Assembly (NCBI GenBank): GCA_029706075.1
Contig: JAINUG010000005.1
Coordinates: 8,401,501 to 8,465,500, forward strand
Direction: 5' to 3'
DNA: 64,000 bases
Source: Aldrovandia affinis
Taxonomy: Eukaryota > Chordata > Actinopteri > Notacanthiformes > Halosauridae
Under the pieces are notes generated by a model, which was not told the origin of the DNA, ran no database searches, and was given only the letters and a program-made list of their open reading frames with translations. This document shows, piece by piece, positions 36,293 to 49,197 of the stretch. The stretch's first letter is position 1; each line of letters starts with the position of its first letter. The position numbers and the translations under genes were made by a program.

Positions 36293-38089
36293 CTGAAACA
36301 AATGAAAAGAGTGATTGCAGCCGAGGAAACAGGATGGAGAGAGAAGGTATTCTCAAAGTGTGTTTTTGTGTGTTGGACCTGTCCTTTTTTGACTGGCCTA
36401 TTGGATAGTAACTCAATCAGGAGAGCTTAAACACCCAAGGGTCAAATAAGCCACAAGACACTTTCCTTGGAACCTGGGTTCGATGGTGGCTAATGATGTC
36501 ATACTGGCCTGTGGCAGCAGGAATCACACCGTGGCTGTGTTTCTCTGACTCTTTAGACCAGCGTTGACACCACCCACATTCTGCCTGGATTCACCGTGCT
36601 GTTTTTCCATCCTTGCCGCCCCACTCTACCCTTAACTGGCATTTAGAATTAATTGCACCGTAATCCCGTAATTAATTCCTAACCGCTTCACAGCAGAGAG
36701 AGAAAAGGGCAAACCAATTATCAATACATTTTCACCTTACAGAAACAGGGATATTATGGTAATCATTTTCTCAACAAGCGGGCAGAAGAGGCCGTTATTT
36801 TCACCAGCAGATGCTACAGAGGCCCTTCTCCGTCCTATGGGTACACAGGAAGGGGGTAGCGCCATCCCACCTGGCCTACAGATCACACCTGCTTTCCTAA
36901 CCTTGCCTAGGATTGGAATGGAGACATTCCTGATGAAAAATGAAGGCTAATACTAAATGCGTTTACATGGTGTTCTTTTCTTTTTTTCTTTACAAAGAGT
37001 GTTAAAGTATGCACAACAGGTTTAAATCCCCTCAAGCACTTAAAAAGGCCATTTCCACCTGTTTTGCACTACTCTTAAAACTACTCTTAATACTTTGTAG
37101 TAAAACACTGCAGAGACATGGTTGGTGGCTGGATTTGAAGATAACATGTGTACCATTTCATCCTAGCATAATTTCAAACCTATGAAATATTTGAGCAAAC
37201 ATTCATGGCATATGCATCATGTACATCAAAATGTAAAATAAATCATAAATCACTTGATACTGTACTTACTGTACTTTTTATTTTGGCAGGGGTAAATGAA
37301 TGTACACAGTTCATGCCCAGCATGTATACCACCTGTGCAACAAATGTGATGCAGATATCTAAAGCAGTCGAATGAAATAGGGGCTTTCCTGCTTGCCCTC
37401 TGTTTTTCCTCTATTTTCCTCTGTCACTTCAACAGCACAGAAAGCCAACATGCAGTATAGCAGCCTCCCCCTAAAGCCAGCGCACTGAATATTACCGCGC
37501 GCTTTGTGTGCATGCATGTTGTCTACTTTCCACAAAAAGCCCGCACAATTGCAGACAGAGACGTTGAAAAATCAGGCAATGTGTAACGTGTAGGATCCAT
37601 GCTCGCACACAGGTGGTGAGACTGTGGAGGAGGAGTGAGCTGCAGTCCAGAGGAGCCAGGGGTGGGGGGTGGGGGTCACACCCACTCAGATATGTGCTCA
37701 GGAGGTGTTTATTGCTCTGAGACCTGGAGGCCCCGAGACCCTGGAAAAGTTTTACATCTCAGATCTGGCGAAAGGAGAGAGCAAAAGACTCGGCCCCTTC
37801 GTCTAAATATAGTGGGATTTTTTTTTTTTTTTTTAAACAATAATTTGTGGAGGCATTGCATTGCATCCTCACAGTGCGATGGTGGGTGGTTCAGTGAGAC
37901 TGAAACAGGCCGTTGCTCCAACATGTTGTCTTACGTGAAATTATAGCGTAAGGGCGGGTGGGGTGAAACCTCAGACTGGGGTGGTTCCCTTCTCCATTAA
38001 AAGGAGGGGGGGAAACCAGGGGGCCTGTCAAGGAGTCACCGGGATTCTCCATCATCACCACAAACCACAATCACGCTGTGGCAACCCTC
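36293..38089. promoter_or_regulatory. Gene-free region with a candidate element at about 36590-36960
   Basis: The block 36590-36960 is dense and repeat-free: TTTAGAATTAATTGCACCGT near 36643, ATCCCGTAATTAATTCCTAA near 36663, then CAAACCAATTATCAATACAT and TATTATGGTAATCATTTTCT. Homeodomain cores are close together. The remainder holds G-runs and a T-run near 37819-37834 but nothing else recognised. Confidence 0.33.
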
Positions 38090-38640
38090 CAGGTACACAC
38101 TGTAGCCTGGGCTTTCAATGCGGAATGGATCAAATTCAATATTCATTACTCTCCCTGCCCGCATTCCGCAGCAGTTTTTAAAGCGGCAAGGGTAATTGCC
38201 TAATTCATCCCGTGTATCTGTGGCAAGCTTAATCATTGTGTCAGCTCCCTAATAAAAGGTTATTATAGAAACAAAGATCCCAATTTTACATATGTTAGGC
38301 AGGGGAGAGCTCTGGAAAAGCAGTCTCCTGAGGTAAACCTGTGCATTCTTGACAAACGACGCTCGTGCTGTGATCAGATATTTAACAAGAAATCTCGTTA
38401 TTAACTAGGTCTGTACAGATAATTAGCACGTGAGCTTTACATTTTAAATCTGGCGTGAGTTGTATCATTTATCAAAAAGCCAGAGTGTGCTGTCAGGGTT
38501 CTATAATAAGGGACTGTAATTGATGAATCGAGATTAAGCGGAGATCGGAGTGGAGAGGATAAAATTAGGCCATGGCAACATCTGAAAAGGCTGATCTCAA
38601 TATTAACAGAACTAATATGGCATTATTTTGGTAAATTGAT
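38090..38640. promoter_or_regulatory. Candidate conserved non-coding element (long)
   Basis: About 550 bases of complex text without simple repeats or transposon words. Examples are GTAATTGCCTAATTCATCCC near 38191, TCCCTAATAAAAGGTTATTA near 38247, AGATAATTAGCACGTGAGCT near 38416 (homeodomain core plus CACGTG E-box), GTAATTGATGAATCGAGATT near 38516 and GGATAAAATTAGGCCATGGC near 38557. With 31030-31445 and 52620-53110 it is the most enhancer-like block here. Confidence 0.42.
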
Positions 38641-41253
38641 TTTTTCCCCAGTGAAATGCTGTGCTCAGTTTACAGTGTGGCCTAAGAGCTTAGCTTCTTG
38701 CCTAAACCGTTGCTAATCCAACGTTACTGGTGAGGTTAAAGTGCAGTGCTCTTATCTCATCTACAAATAGGCAAGTTCCCAATGTTGACATCAGGCCCAA
38801 AACTGTTGAGAAACTGTTCTTGAGAGATACTGGTGATTCCAAATATCAATTGTTTTCCCTGCTCCTATCTAAAGTTTTATCAGGCTCCTAAAGGTATGAT
38901 AATGAAACGTCTAAAAATATGAATAATGTATGTGCGTAACAAAAAATGTTTTTTCACATCACAAGAACTTATGCATAATTTATGTGATTATTTTTCTTTA
39001 TTTTAATATTTGGTTTTAAGCCATTTCCACAATGATATAGGCCTGGATTATCAACATTTTCTTGCAAAGTAATCATAATTCACACACAGCAAGAGGCGCT
39101 TTACTGCGATCCCTCAGTAAAAACTATAATCCGTTCTGAAAGAACAGTGTTGATCTAGGTGTGTTGCATTATTCATAGCCTGTCTGTAATTGGGGTTCAG
39201 TATGAATAAATCTGCATTAGCCACTGTTGTTTTTCCCACAGTGAAAATGTTGGTGGGTTTTAAGCACAAAGTGCATATCTATTCCACACTGTGGCACACT
39301 TGCTGGCGTTAGTGATATAAAAGCCAATGAGCTTCTCCATATTCACAGAAAACACTAGCGGGCCGCTGTCTTTCTACGAACCCTTTTTACTTGTCTTTGA
39401 TGACATTACATGACTATGGGCTTTTATGATCTCCAGGTAGATTGCAGCTGCATGTTAACTGTACATAATTGTAGTGGACTTTTCTCTTGCCCACATCCAG
39501 CGGTGTGAGTGATCAGCTGCAGGTATTGCCCTTACCCCCCCCCCCCCATGCAAACACACACCCTCTCCCCCCTGCTCCCTCAGCCGTGTTTGGCAGCATC
39601 TCCATTCCCGGAGTCTCCAGCTGTCCAGTGGGGTGCGCCAAGTCACAGCGGGAGCGCCTGCCTCCGTCTGTGGCATGGGTCTTTGAGGGGGCTCGTCTCT
39701 CTCCTCACATTACTCACTGGCAGACGGAGCAGCCTGCCAGCGCCCCGCAGATCTGCCCTGGCACCCCTGACCGCCGGTCAGACCCCTCGGCTGGAGGAAA
39801 TGGTCCAGGGAAATCCGAGATAAAGGCCCGTCCACTTCCGTCCAGCAGGCAGATCCCTGAACAGCCTCCTCGTACATGGTACTCTTCTCTTTGCGGCTTG
39901 TCTCTCACGTCTCTCAGTGTCGTGTCTTCTCGGTTTGGGTGTTTTTTAATAATTGTATTTTTACATTTTTTACATTTTCTGTGTGTGTCTGTAATTTGGG
40001 CGATAGGGGGGGCATTGCTGAAATGGTAGTGAAATTAATACTTAAATGAAAGTGGTCTCACTGAACAAAATTAATTGCATAAAATGAATGATTTTATTTG
40101 AAATAGTGCCACATTTGTCTTTTGGGGTATTTATTTTCAGTTGGAAATAATAACATTAATGGACACATAAGGGATAAACTATGTATTCCATGTTTTATAT
40201 GTTGTTGTTAGATACACGTGCAGGACAGGATCAGATCCTCTTTCATGTAAAATCAATATTGTTTGGACTGCATGAATAACAGTAGTTGGGCAGAATAATG
40301 TGTACAAACTTTCCTGATATGCTTCATTCATTTTAAATAAGATTACTAATAGGATTATTTAGAAATATAAGATGTCAATTATAAATAATAATAAAAAACT
40401 TATCAGGGTTTTTCCCCCTGCATACTTCATAAAAAAGAAGTGATAAATTCAATACACAGAGCACATTCTTTTACAGATGATTTCGATACTAATAAATCAT
40501 ATATATATGGAAATAAATACAAGTTAACCACACCTCACCTAACTGAAAAAGATTACTGTATTAATCTGTTTCTTTTTCTGCCTTGGGTTCAAAATATATC
40601 CAATTTTCTAATTGTATTATCTGTATGCTATATTGCTTAGACTACGCTGAATACAATTCCTGAATTAATACAGCGTGGAAAAGTAATGATCACATTTTAT
40701 GTCATGTTCAAGAAGTTCCAAAACAAGGAAAGTTCCAAAGTGTGCTGCAAATAGATTGCAACGATGGATTGCATTTTTGAAAAAAAAATTCTCCCACACT
40801 GTCGTATACTATCTCAAACATTGGTTTTAAAACATTTTCACAGACATGTACATGTAATCCGAATTGTAAGTCATTTTTTGCTAAAACATTCCCAAAGTTA
40901 CAAAGGAAAACAACAGTACAGATATAAGAAAAGTCTGTTCAAAACAGAGCGGGACTTTAAAAACAATTGCACGGAAGGATCGAGGTTCGATTTATTTATT
41001 TTCACGACGCGGACCTTTAGACGTCCTGTATGCAGCCAGTGCGCAGTGCATCTCCTCACCTACAGGGGGCTGTAGTGTTCCATATATTTCACCCTTACGA
41101 GCCTACGGCAGGAAAACGCTTTAAAAGCTGCACAGATAATTGTAGTGGATAGCCCTTCAGCTCAAACCCCCTCAAAACCATTAATACGAAACCAATAACA
41201 TATACATTTAAGAATTATCCATGTACAAAAAAACAAATTCCAATAAAAATAGT
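38641..41253. other. Gene-free sequence
   Basis: 39480-39900 is GC-rich with a C-run at 39535-39547. A 180-codon frame there (39487-40029) is Pro/Ser-rich with no domain, and its reverse strand is also open, so it is taken as composition-driven. 40030-41250 is AT-rich and featureless. Confidence 0.3.
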
Positions 41254-41275
41254 ATTAATAATAATATTAGTAATA

Positions 41276-41306
<31 letters not shown>
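41254..41306. repeat. (AAT)n microsatellite
   Basis: Interrupted, then about nine uninterrupted AAT units. Confidence 0.95.
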
Positions 41307-44204
41307 AACACTGCACCTGCAGTCCTTTGTATCAAACTCCAGGTGAAAATGATATCAATGGTCTGAGCTGAACAGCATAGAATATGTGTGCACCTACTAC
41401 CTATCTTTACACTATATGTGTACGTATCTATCTATATCAAATTCCATGATAGTCTACAATAGTTGATGAGCTAGCTCGGGAGACTTCTGAATTTTAATGA
41501 TGTTGGAGATGATATTGTGTGTCCTTCAGCTTGTTATACTGACACAAGCACTCCATAAATCATAATACCTGGCTATCGTAAAATCAATAACAAAGTGCTA
41601 CCTCAGCGCTAACCCTTAATAAGTTTTTCAGCTATCTAACAGCTTAAACTTTGCTGTAATACCGTTCGACCTATAGGTTAAGATCAGAGCATGCTTAATT
41701 TGTTTTGTAATAGAGCTTTCTAATCCTTAATGAAGCGGCCTATTAGTAAAGCTTTTGTTGCCACATTGGTGATCAGTTGGTGGAACAGCCACTGCAATTA
41801 ACTATGTATCTTTGTCCTGGAGCGAAAAAAAACAGGCTTAAAGAGTCGATAAATGTTAATCCAGTCAGAAGTGGTGTACGGCTTTGAACAGGCCTCACGC
41901 AGTGTTTTTTCACATGCGTTTGTTTCATCTTACCTTCGGTGGCTCTCCCGAAGGACTCCGGCTCCCTGCTCAGGATCCTCCTCCATCTCGCTAATAAGAG
42001 CCTGCATGCAAACAATATTGCCCACATTAAACACATTATTAAGAGACTTTGGGTAAAATGCAACCCTCAACCACATTCAGACTGGCCAGCACAGCGTTTT
42101 ATTATGGAATGTAGCACAAACACAAAGGCTTTCCTCTGATTGGCTGAGTCCAGTGGAAATTTAACGATTAATGGGACATGATGAAAGACAATGTAAAGGT
42201 GTAAAAGTATTAATAATGGGTATTCCCTCTTCCCCTGCAAAAGTCAGAGGAAGTGTTTTTAATTTTCTAATAGAATGGACCTTTAAATACAACATGTTTT
42301 TTTGTTTGTTACTAAACAACTGACAAATGCCCAAATGCCCCCACCCCCCCGGCCTTAGACAACAGTTATTGGCACACTTTGTGAAGCGTAAACAGCATTT
42401 GAAAGTCAAATGGAACAGTGGTATAATCTGGCAAGCAAGGGCCTGATTCCAAAAGCAGACTAAGAAACCATGTGGGGGGGTGGAAGGATGCCGCAGGAGA
42501 ACGGCGGACATGTCTGAGCGTTCCACAGGTGTGCGGGGTGGAAATTAACCTGGTGCTAAACACATTCACCGAATCCCAATCTCCCAACTGGCAGAGGTGG
42601 TAAGATTTCAGGATCTTCACGGGGGACTGAACAGATTCTGACTCGTGTGACAGGTACTGGGGTCTGCTCAGACCGATAACGGTTTAAACCGAAAGGTTTC
42701 CGAAGGGGACCCACTGATTCAAACCAGGTGGTGCACTAAAAAGAGCCTGGAACTGATCTGGAACTACCTGGGTGGCTGGGACAAAAACAAACATATTTAC
42801 AGAGTGCATGGATTTTAAAACGGGCTCCAGTCAGTAACATTGGTGTACTTGTAGGAGGGACACACACAGACTTGAGGGATTTTGGGGTCTTTTGTCAGCT
42901 GTGATTTATGCCCAAGGAGAGCTGGTGGGCCAACCTTAAAGGTCTCAGCACCTGACCCCAGAACAGCTGTGTTTAAGGTCTGTTGCTTATTAGACAGATC
43001 TGCAGACAGGGCTATGTGAACTGGAAATGTGCACCAATCACTGCAGGGATCTCGGTCACCTGGGCACTTACACAGGCCTTACTAACGTGCCACTGAGCGG
43101 CAGAAGTGACGTCACCCATAGCTGCCGGGCAGCCCTGACGTGCCCGGTGCGGGGCCACATGGGGCGCTCCAGGGTGACAGCACTGACAGCCATTCAAGGG
43201 GTTAAGGGTGACATCAAAAACATCACTCTCGGATGAACAGCTTTATGTCTTGACTTTATTTTGCATTGAATCCCTCCTACCTCCCCCGCTTTGCTACATG
43301 ATGATTTGGTAAAGCTTGTTATTCTGTTTTGTTTTGAGTGGATTGGTTTCCCTAATCAAGATACATTGTAAGTTAATGACAGGTGCTAGCTGGATGCTAG
43401 CTCCCTACCCTTTCATGTTAAAAAAAAACTGGTGGCACATACACACACACACACACAGATGTAAATCACTCAGGAGGAACTGTAATTGAAACTTTTCCCA
43501 TCCAACAGAAGGGCCTATTTCTGTTTGATGTATTGTTCCTGTTACATTTTGGTTTGTTTGGGCAGACAAACAGAGAGCATGTCTGCAGAGATCACATTTT
43601 ACCCCAACATATCCGCAATTTCACATCTAATGAAATAACAATTTGTTTGCAGGACCGCGGGTGGGTACTGCATGTTCTTGTTACGGGCACACATATCCAA
43701 ACAAATCCCCATACATATGCTGAATACAAATCAGATATCTTACAAATGGCTCAAATAAAAGGTGGACTAATAAGCATTTCCTTTGCTTTCCTTTCCATAA
43801 GCTTTGAGCGCCGTGACGTGTGCTACGTAGGAGAATTCCAGAATGCTAAGTCTGGCACTCAGCATTTCTGACTTAGCTGAGAATCGAGAAATCTAATCAG
43901 TACATTCACCAATGGACTCAAAACTCTTTGCTTTACGGCATTGTGGCTGCGGGCTGCCAGGTTTATGGCTACTTTAAAAAAGAAATAAAAGAAATAAAAG
44001 AAAATTAAATCTCAGTAAATGTAGTAACATAGCAAATAGAAGCCCTCAGATGTTGCCCAGTCTCCTGGTTGGGTTTCTGGACAGAGAGGGGAGGGGACAA
44101 TTTCTAAGTGCTGTGCTGAAGCCTGGCAAGTGCTGGCCTGGGGAGGGGGGGTGTACTGGGGCTGACCAGCTGCCACACCCTGGTCTTAAATAAGAGCAAA
44201 ATCT
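41307..44204. promoter_or_regulatory. Gene-free region with a candidate element at about 41930-42180
   Basis: The block 41930-42180 contains TCTCGCTAATAAGAGCCTGC near 41987, ACACATTATTAAGAGACTTT near 42030 and TTTAACGATTAATGGGACAT near 42160. It is free of repeats. The rest, including a short AC run at 43440-43456, shows nothing that can be named. Confidence 0.28.
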
Positions 44205-44205
44205 G

Positions 44206-44659
44206 TCTGTCACACCCACTGTCACATACAAACATGTACACACCCACTGTAACAGACAATCATGTACACACCTGCTGTCATACACCAACATGTACACACC
44301 CACTGTCACACACAAACATGTACACACCCACTGTCACACACAAACATGTACACACCCACTATCACACACAAACATGTACACACCCACTGTCACACACAAA
44401 CATGTACACACCCGCTATCAAACACAATCATGTACACACCCGCTGTCACACACAATAATGTACACACCTGCTGTCACACACAAACATGTACACACCCACT
44501 GTAACAGACAATCAAACATGTACACACCGCTGTCACACACAAACATGTACACACCCACTGTCACACACAAACATGTACACACCCACTGTCACACACAAAC
44601 ATGTACACACCCACTGTCACACACAAACATGTACACACCCACTGTCACACACAAACATG
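44206..44659. repeat. 28-bp minisatellite, about 16 units
   Basis: The unit begins CACACAAACATGTACACACC and continues CACTGTCA. Units are spaced 28 bases apart, with one longer and one shorter unit near 44510-44530. Because 28 is not a multiple of three, the frame rotates each unit: a long frame can pass through the array in any phase, which creates overlapping Thr/His/Cys-rich frames. These are not genes. Confidence 0.97.
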
Positions 44660-45159
44660 CTCTCAGGGGAGTGGGGACAGAGGACATCTCTCAGGGAAAA
44701 ATGACTAATTACAAATTATACCGTTTCATGATCCTTGTAGTCCATCAAAAATGGATCAAAAAGGATCATTCCCATTACGTTCCTGCAATACTGCAATACA
44801 AATACTAATTGTAAGACCGTTTCATAAACTTTGATTCATAGCTGCTAATCTGCAGCAGAACAGACTCTTCGCATGTTAAAAAGAGATATGTACATAAACA
44901 GAAATATCAGGAAGTGGTGAGAATGAAACATTGTTTCATATTCTGTTTTACTCCAGTTATTATTATTGTGTCTTCATACCCGGAATTTTCAACCACAGAA
45001 AGAAACACCATGTGACAGTAAAGACCTGTTTATGATGAGGCCGGGCACATGGACTCACAAAACTTTAAGACAATATAAATCTAAAGCTGAAAATTACACA
45101 GCACTGTGCAAGGGTCGACAAAAAAAATAAACAAGCCATTTTTGAGCTGCCTGGCGACG
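44660..45159. other. Non-coding, nothing recognised
   Basis: AT-rich unique sequence right of the minisatellite. Confidence 0.35.
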
Positions 45160-45910
45160 TAACCTTCAGAAATATCCTATTTTTCATTAGAGCGGTGTCA
45201 GACAGCTATGTCTTTAATAACGTTCATTCCAGCACCAAGGAGAGGATAACTCATGCTTTAGGCAAATAATGAATGGAGAGGGAGAGGTCCTGGTGCAGTT
45301 AAGAGCGGGAGTTCTTGCCAAGCGAGCAGAGCAGCCGTGAACACTCGTGGCAGGCTCCATGTCACACAGCGGCACTCTGCATTAGCAGGATGCAAATTAA
45401 CACAGGGACGTTTCCTGAAGTGGCTTTCTATTGGCGGGGGGGGGGGGGCTGTTAATTACCATCATTAGAGCCGTGGACGAGAGAGGGGACTAACAAGGCG
45501 TCACCCTCATGATGCTTGTGTTTGAAAGTGATCTTCACCAATAAAAACATGTCAGACCCCGCTGAAAATTGCAAATTGGCAAATTTGCTGACGCTGTGGA
45601 AAAAAAAGTGCTGACTATGAGTGGCCCTCCGGTGATGGATGCATTCTTGACACAGTCTTGGTGTTTGGACTTAGGAAATAATGAGTATCAATGTCCCAGC
45701 TCTGGAATATGCAAAGATAAAAGAGGGCCTTGTAGCTTTAATTAAGGGAGGCAGAGGCAGGAACTGCTCACAGGGAAAGTGACCCGACATGATCATGTTC
45801 TTATTCCTGCCACTTTTGAGCTGAATTATGGCCAAGGAGGTATAACCTTACAGAGCTTTAATAAGGCATATGTGATGCTAGTACAAGCAGTATTTGGGCA
45901 GCTTGTGTAG
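45160..45910. promoter_or_regulatory. Candidate conserved non-coding region
   Basis: Complex text broken only by a G-run at 45434-45448. Examples are CTATGTCTTTAATAACGTTC near 45206, TTTAGGCAAATAATGAATGG near 45257, GGATGCAAATTAACACAGGG near 45388 (an octamer-like ATGCAAAT), GCTGTTAATTACCATCATTA near 45449 and AGCTTTAATTAAGGGAGGCA near 45733. Dense homeodomain- and POU-like words. Confidence 0.38.
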
Positions 45911-46058
45911 ACATTTTTTAATAGAGTGAATAGCATTGTACAGCCTACAGCCTGCTCATGGTGCTCTGCTTTTATATTAAGAATGTTATGTGAATCCTCC
46001 TACGACACGACTCTGTCACTGAAGCTGATGATAACTGACATCTTTTAAAAGACACTTA

Positions 46059-47356
46059 GGGCCTTATTTTGGTGAATTAGGATGGTGTCGGTAACGCAGA
46101 CGCAAAGCGAAGACGGTGGCGCTTTAGGGCGTGTCTAACGCAATTTTGGTCATTTTGTGACTTATTACAATAGCGCACCTCCGGCGCAGTTGTAAAAGAG
46201 GTTGGATTAACTTTAAAAAAATAAATACATGTGGGTGTGGTGGGGGTTTGGTTTCATAATAGCCAATCAGAACACCTATTTTCCATCCCTTTAAATACCA
46301 GTGTGCTAACGCTATAGCAAATTGGCTATTTCCTCACATGGATGACAGTCTTTTTTTCTTATTTGTAGGCTTTCCAACTTAAAAAACTAAGTTTATTTTC
46401 TTCTAACTTAATGTAATTGTTAAATGGAAAGCAACAAATCAAAAACCTCACAACTGCAACTAGGCCTGTTTCATTTATGTTCATCATGCAGTAGGCCTAC
46501 ATGTGTCACCCTGGAGTGTGCATCACAGACCACCTGGATATTAATGGAGTGGACCCCCTTCTGATTCACATATATGATACCGTGATCAGATGGTGTGCGA
46601 ACTGCACATGTGTGCAGGGAATCCACATTGCGTATAAAAATCCTGTTTAGTTCTCTGCTGGCTGTCGGGTGTAGGAAAAGTAATAAACTAATTTGCATGT
46701 TGGACAAAACTGGAAGAAATTGATAACCATCTGGCCAACACCAGCTACCAAACCCAGGGTATCGCTCAGGTTATCACCTTCGGCATCCAATTATGTACTC
46801 CATTTTCTGTAGTGCAAATGGAAAGAATAAAACCCTTTCACATAAGAAAAACAATGTGCATACAAACATATATATTTAACAGGTGTTTCTTACTGAACGG
46901 TAGCGATGGATGGCCTGCTGGCTTCAGTCTTTCATGTTCGTGCATTGAATAACCACAAGCTGTGGTGAAATAGTTTTTTGCTTAATTGATTACACTTGCA
47001 AGTTACCCATGGATTGGACGATTTGCCTCAACATGGGAGGAAATTATTCACAAAACATTCTCATGTGATTTCAGAAACCTTAAGTTCATATGTGCGCATC
47101 AATAAAGTCACCAAATTGCACAGAGCACCAACGTTTGTGCTAAGAGGTGGTCTAGTTGGACGTCAAACTCATTATTTGACACCAAACTTGCATAACGCCC
47201 GACTGTTTTCATTGTCACACCCCCTATTGTACTGCCCAACCCATAGTCGCACAAACTCGGCGGAGACGGGAAATATCCTGTTTGCGACAGACGAAACTGG
47301 CAATTCACCTGCGCTGGGGCATAACGCCACTTAGCGTCGGCACGAAAATAGGGCCC
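46059..47356 (-). mobile_element. PIF/Harbinger-like transposon, decayed, with TTA target duplication
   Basis: 1,298 bases flanked by TTA on both sides (46056-46058 and 47357-47359), the 3-base duplication typical of PIF/Harbinger. The left end GGGCCTTATTTTGGTGAATT and right end CACGAAAATAGGGCCC form short inverted repeats. Inside, the minus-strand frame 46707-46471 contains IYVNQKGVHSINIQVVCDAH, close to the nuclease domain of HARBI1-type transposases and including its second catalytic Asp (VCDA). The rest of the nuclease is lost or decayed. No intact Myb-like accessory gene is seen. Confidence 0.9.
46471..46707 (-). pseudogene. HARBI1-like nuclease remnant
   Basis: A 78-codon frame with the motif NQKGVHSINIQVVCDAHSRV, matching the core of Harbinger DDE nucleases. 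The preceding segment (TCAVRTPSD) fits the region just before the core (HIxIxxPS in relatives). The following THD motif is absent, so only a fragment of a usual protein of about 350 residues remains. Confidence 0.75.
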
Positions 47357-47359
47357 TTA

Positions 47360-49197
47360 GAGTTGTTTTATGAGAAAATCTAATCAAAGTGGAGTTTGTT
47401 TGGATGGCCATGTAAGGGTCACTTACTCAGTTTGTGTATGGTGAATCTGGCTTACATGATCATGGTCCATTTTCATATACCTATTGATCATCTCCTGAAA
47501 AATGTGTGTGCTGAGGTATCTAGGTAAGATAGCACATGACTCTTTTAATGATTTCTAAATTAATTAAAACGTTGTTTGACAGCACCCGACTTTTGAAAGC
47601 AGCGCTAATCAAAAACAGGACAATCTAAAATACTTCGTATAGATTTAGTATTCTCAGATGGAGTGGGATGGTCAGCCTTTTGTCACAGGATCAAAACGAT
47701 CAACGCGTCGAGCTCTCTTCAGATTATCGAGGAGCTCTCCCTCCTCTCCGTCCTTTTTTCTGATGTCCCTGCCGTTGAGAACAAATCAAAGGCACTATTT
47801 TACTAATGTAACACTGAGCAGACTGCGAGGGTGACCGTGGGATAATGAGAGAGTGTAGGCGATGTGAAACAGACAGACTGAAATGGATAATTAGGGCACA
47901 GAGTTTCACAGACGGTGGCTTGTACAGGAGAGCGGGGACATTAAGTTCCATTCCAGAAGTTTTTTTTAATTGCCCATCTTTTCTTACATCGGTAACGTTT
48001 CGGATTTCGGCACTTTCGTTTGACTGAAAATGTAGCTATTGGTTCCTTTTCAGCAGAAGGTCAACACAAAGTGTGTCAAAATGATTAGCATTCAAATAGG
48101 AGTCACAACGCCTCCAAAATCAATCTATGGTATGTCTTTGTACGTTTCGCTTCAAATTTGGCTGAGAAATAAAACTAGGAAATAAAATCCTTCATTAAGA
48201 ATGTCCCGAAATTCCCCTACAGAAGTGTTCTGAAAGAGGTAGCGCAGGCCAACTTTCTGTACAATCATCTGCGCAGTAGTATTTTCAACAGTCCCGCAGG
48301 TAATTTCTTGTACAAGTTCTAAAGGAAGATCAATGGAAAACATGCCAGTTATTGAAGATGTTTTACTGATTTACTAGTTTAATTGCAAATTCATCAATGA
48401 AAATATTCATGCTTTCAGTCTAACCCAATCTAACTTCAAAAAAGAGTCGCCTTTTAAATGTTTTTATTTAAGTCACCTTCAAATTCATCATGCTTTATTA
48501 ATTTTGCCATTATAAGTTACAAACTGATTTGTAAATATGGGGTCAATTACACCCTAAATTCCACACCTTTCCAATTATAGCCTCAGTGGACCCATGAGGG
48601 TGTATATAGATTTTATTATTTTAAAATAAATTTCTGTCGCAAAATAAGAATATGAGATGTCATGTCATATATGTGAGCTGTTTTTAAGATACAAGGCACT
48701 TTGTGGAGATTTGATGAAATGACAGAAAGACCTGGAACTAGAATCTCAAGTACTTCTTATCAAGAACAGTCTTTCACTGACTTCACTGTGTAGAAAATTA
48801 TGGTAGTAAATACTCACAAACCCATATCCCAATTTAACTGCTTGAAAGAAGATTTGGAAATGTGCAATATTAAACACTTCATGTTTACATTTGAAATCTT
48901 GTGTCCAAGTGCATTGGACATTTTTGTCGTGCATGTTTGCTTTTACAGAGGGCATTTCAATTCCCATTGTTTTCCAAACTGAATTAAGATAGGGTACATT
49001 CATTCGTTGAGTCTTTTTTAAACACATGGCTATCGAAAGGAGAGGAGAACATTTTAATTAAAGGGCATTTAAATGTTTGTCTTTGTAGTGATGCAGAACC
49101 ACTTATCATTTAAAATGCATTTCGGAAGAAAATATCCTTGTGCAGTAACCATCTGATCTAACATGTTCGGTTTCCTCTTTGCAATCTCCCTTTATAG
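47360..49197. promoter_or_regulatory. Gene-free region with a candidate element at about 47680-48020
   Basis: The block 47680-48020 is complex, with AACAAATCAAAGGCACTATT near 47781 (TCAAAG, TCF/LEF-like) and TGGATAATTAGGGCACAGAG near 47883. 48020-49197 is AT-rich and featureless. Confidence 0.28.

Noticed and set aside
35874-36416. 180-codon minus-strand frame as a gene
   Set aside because: It lies mostly across the SINE, is Ser/Pro-rich without a domain, and the opposite strand is also open.
39487-40029. 180-codon plus-strand frame as a gene
   Set aside because: Pro/Ser-rich composition in a GC-rich patch, overlapping open frames on both strands, no domain and no splice context.
44206-44659. 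Possible CRISPR array
   Set aside because: Units are contiguous near-identical 28-base repeats without unique spacers, in a eukaryotic setting. It is a minisatellite.
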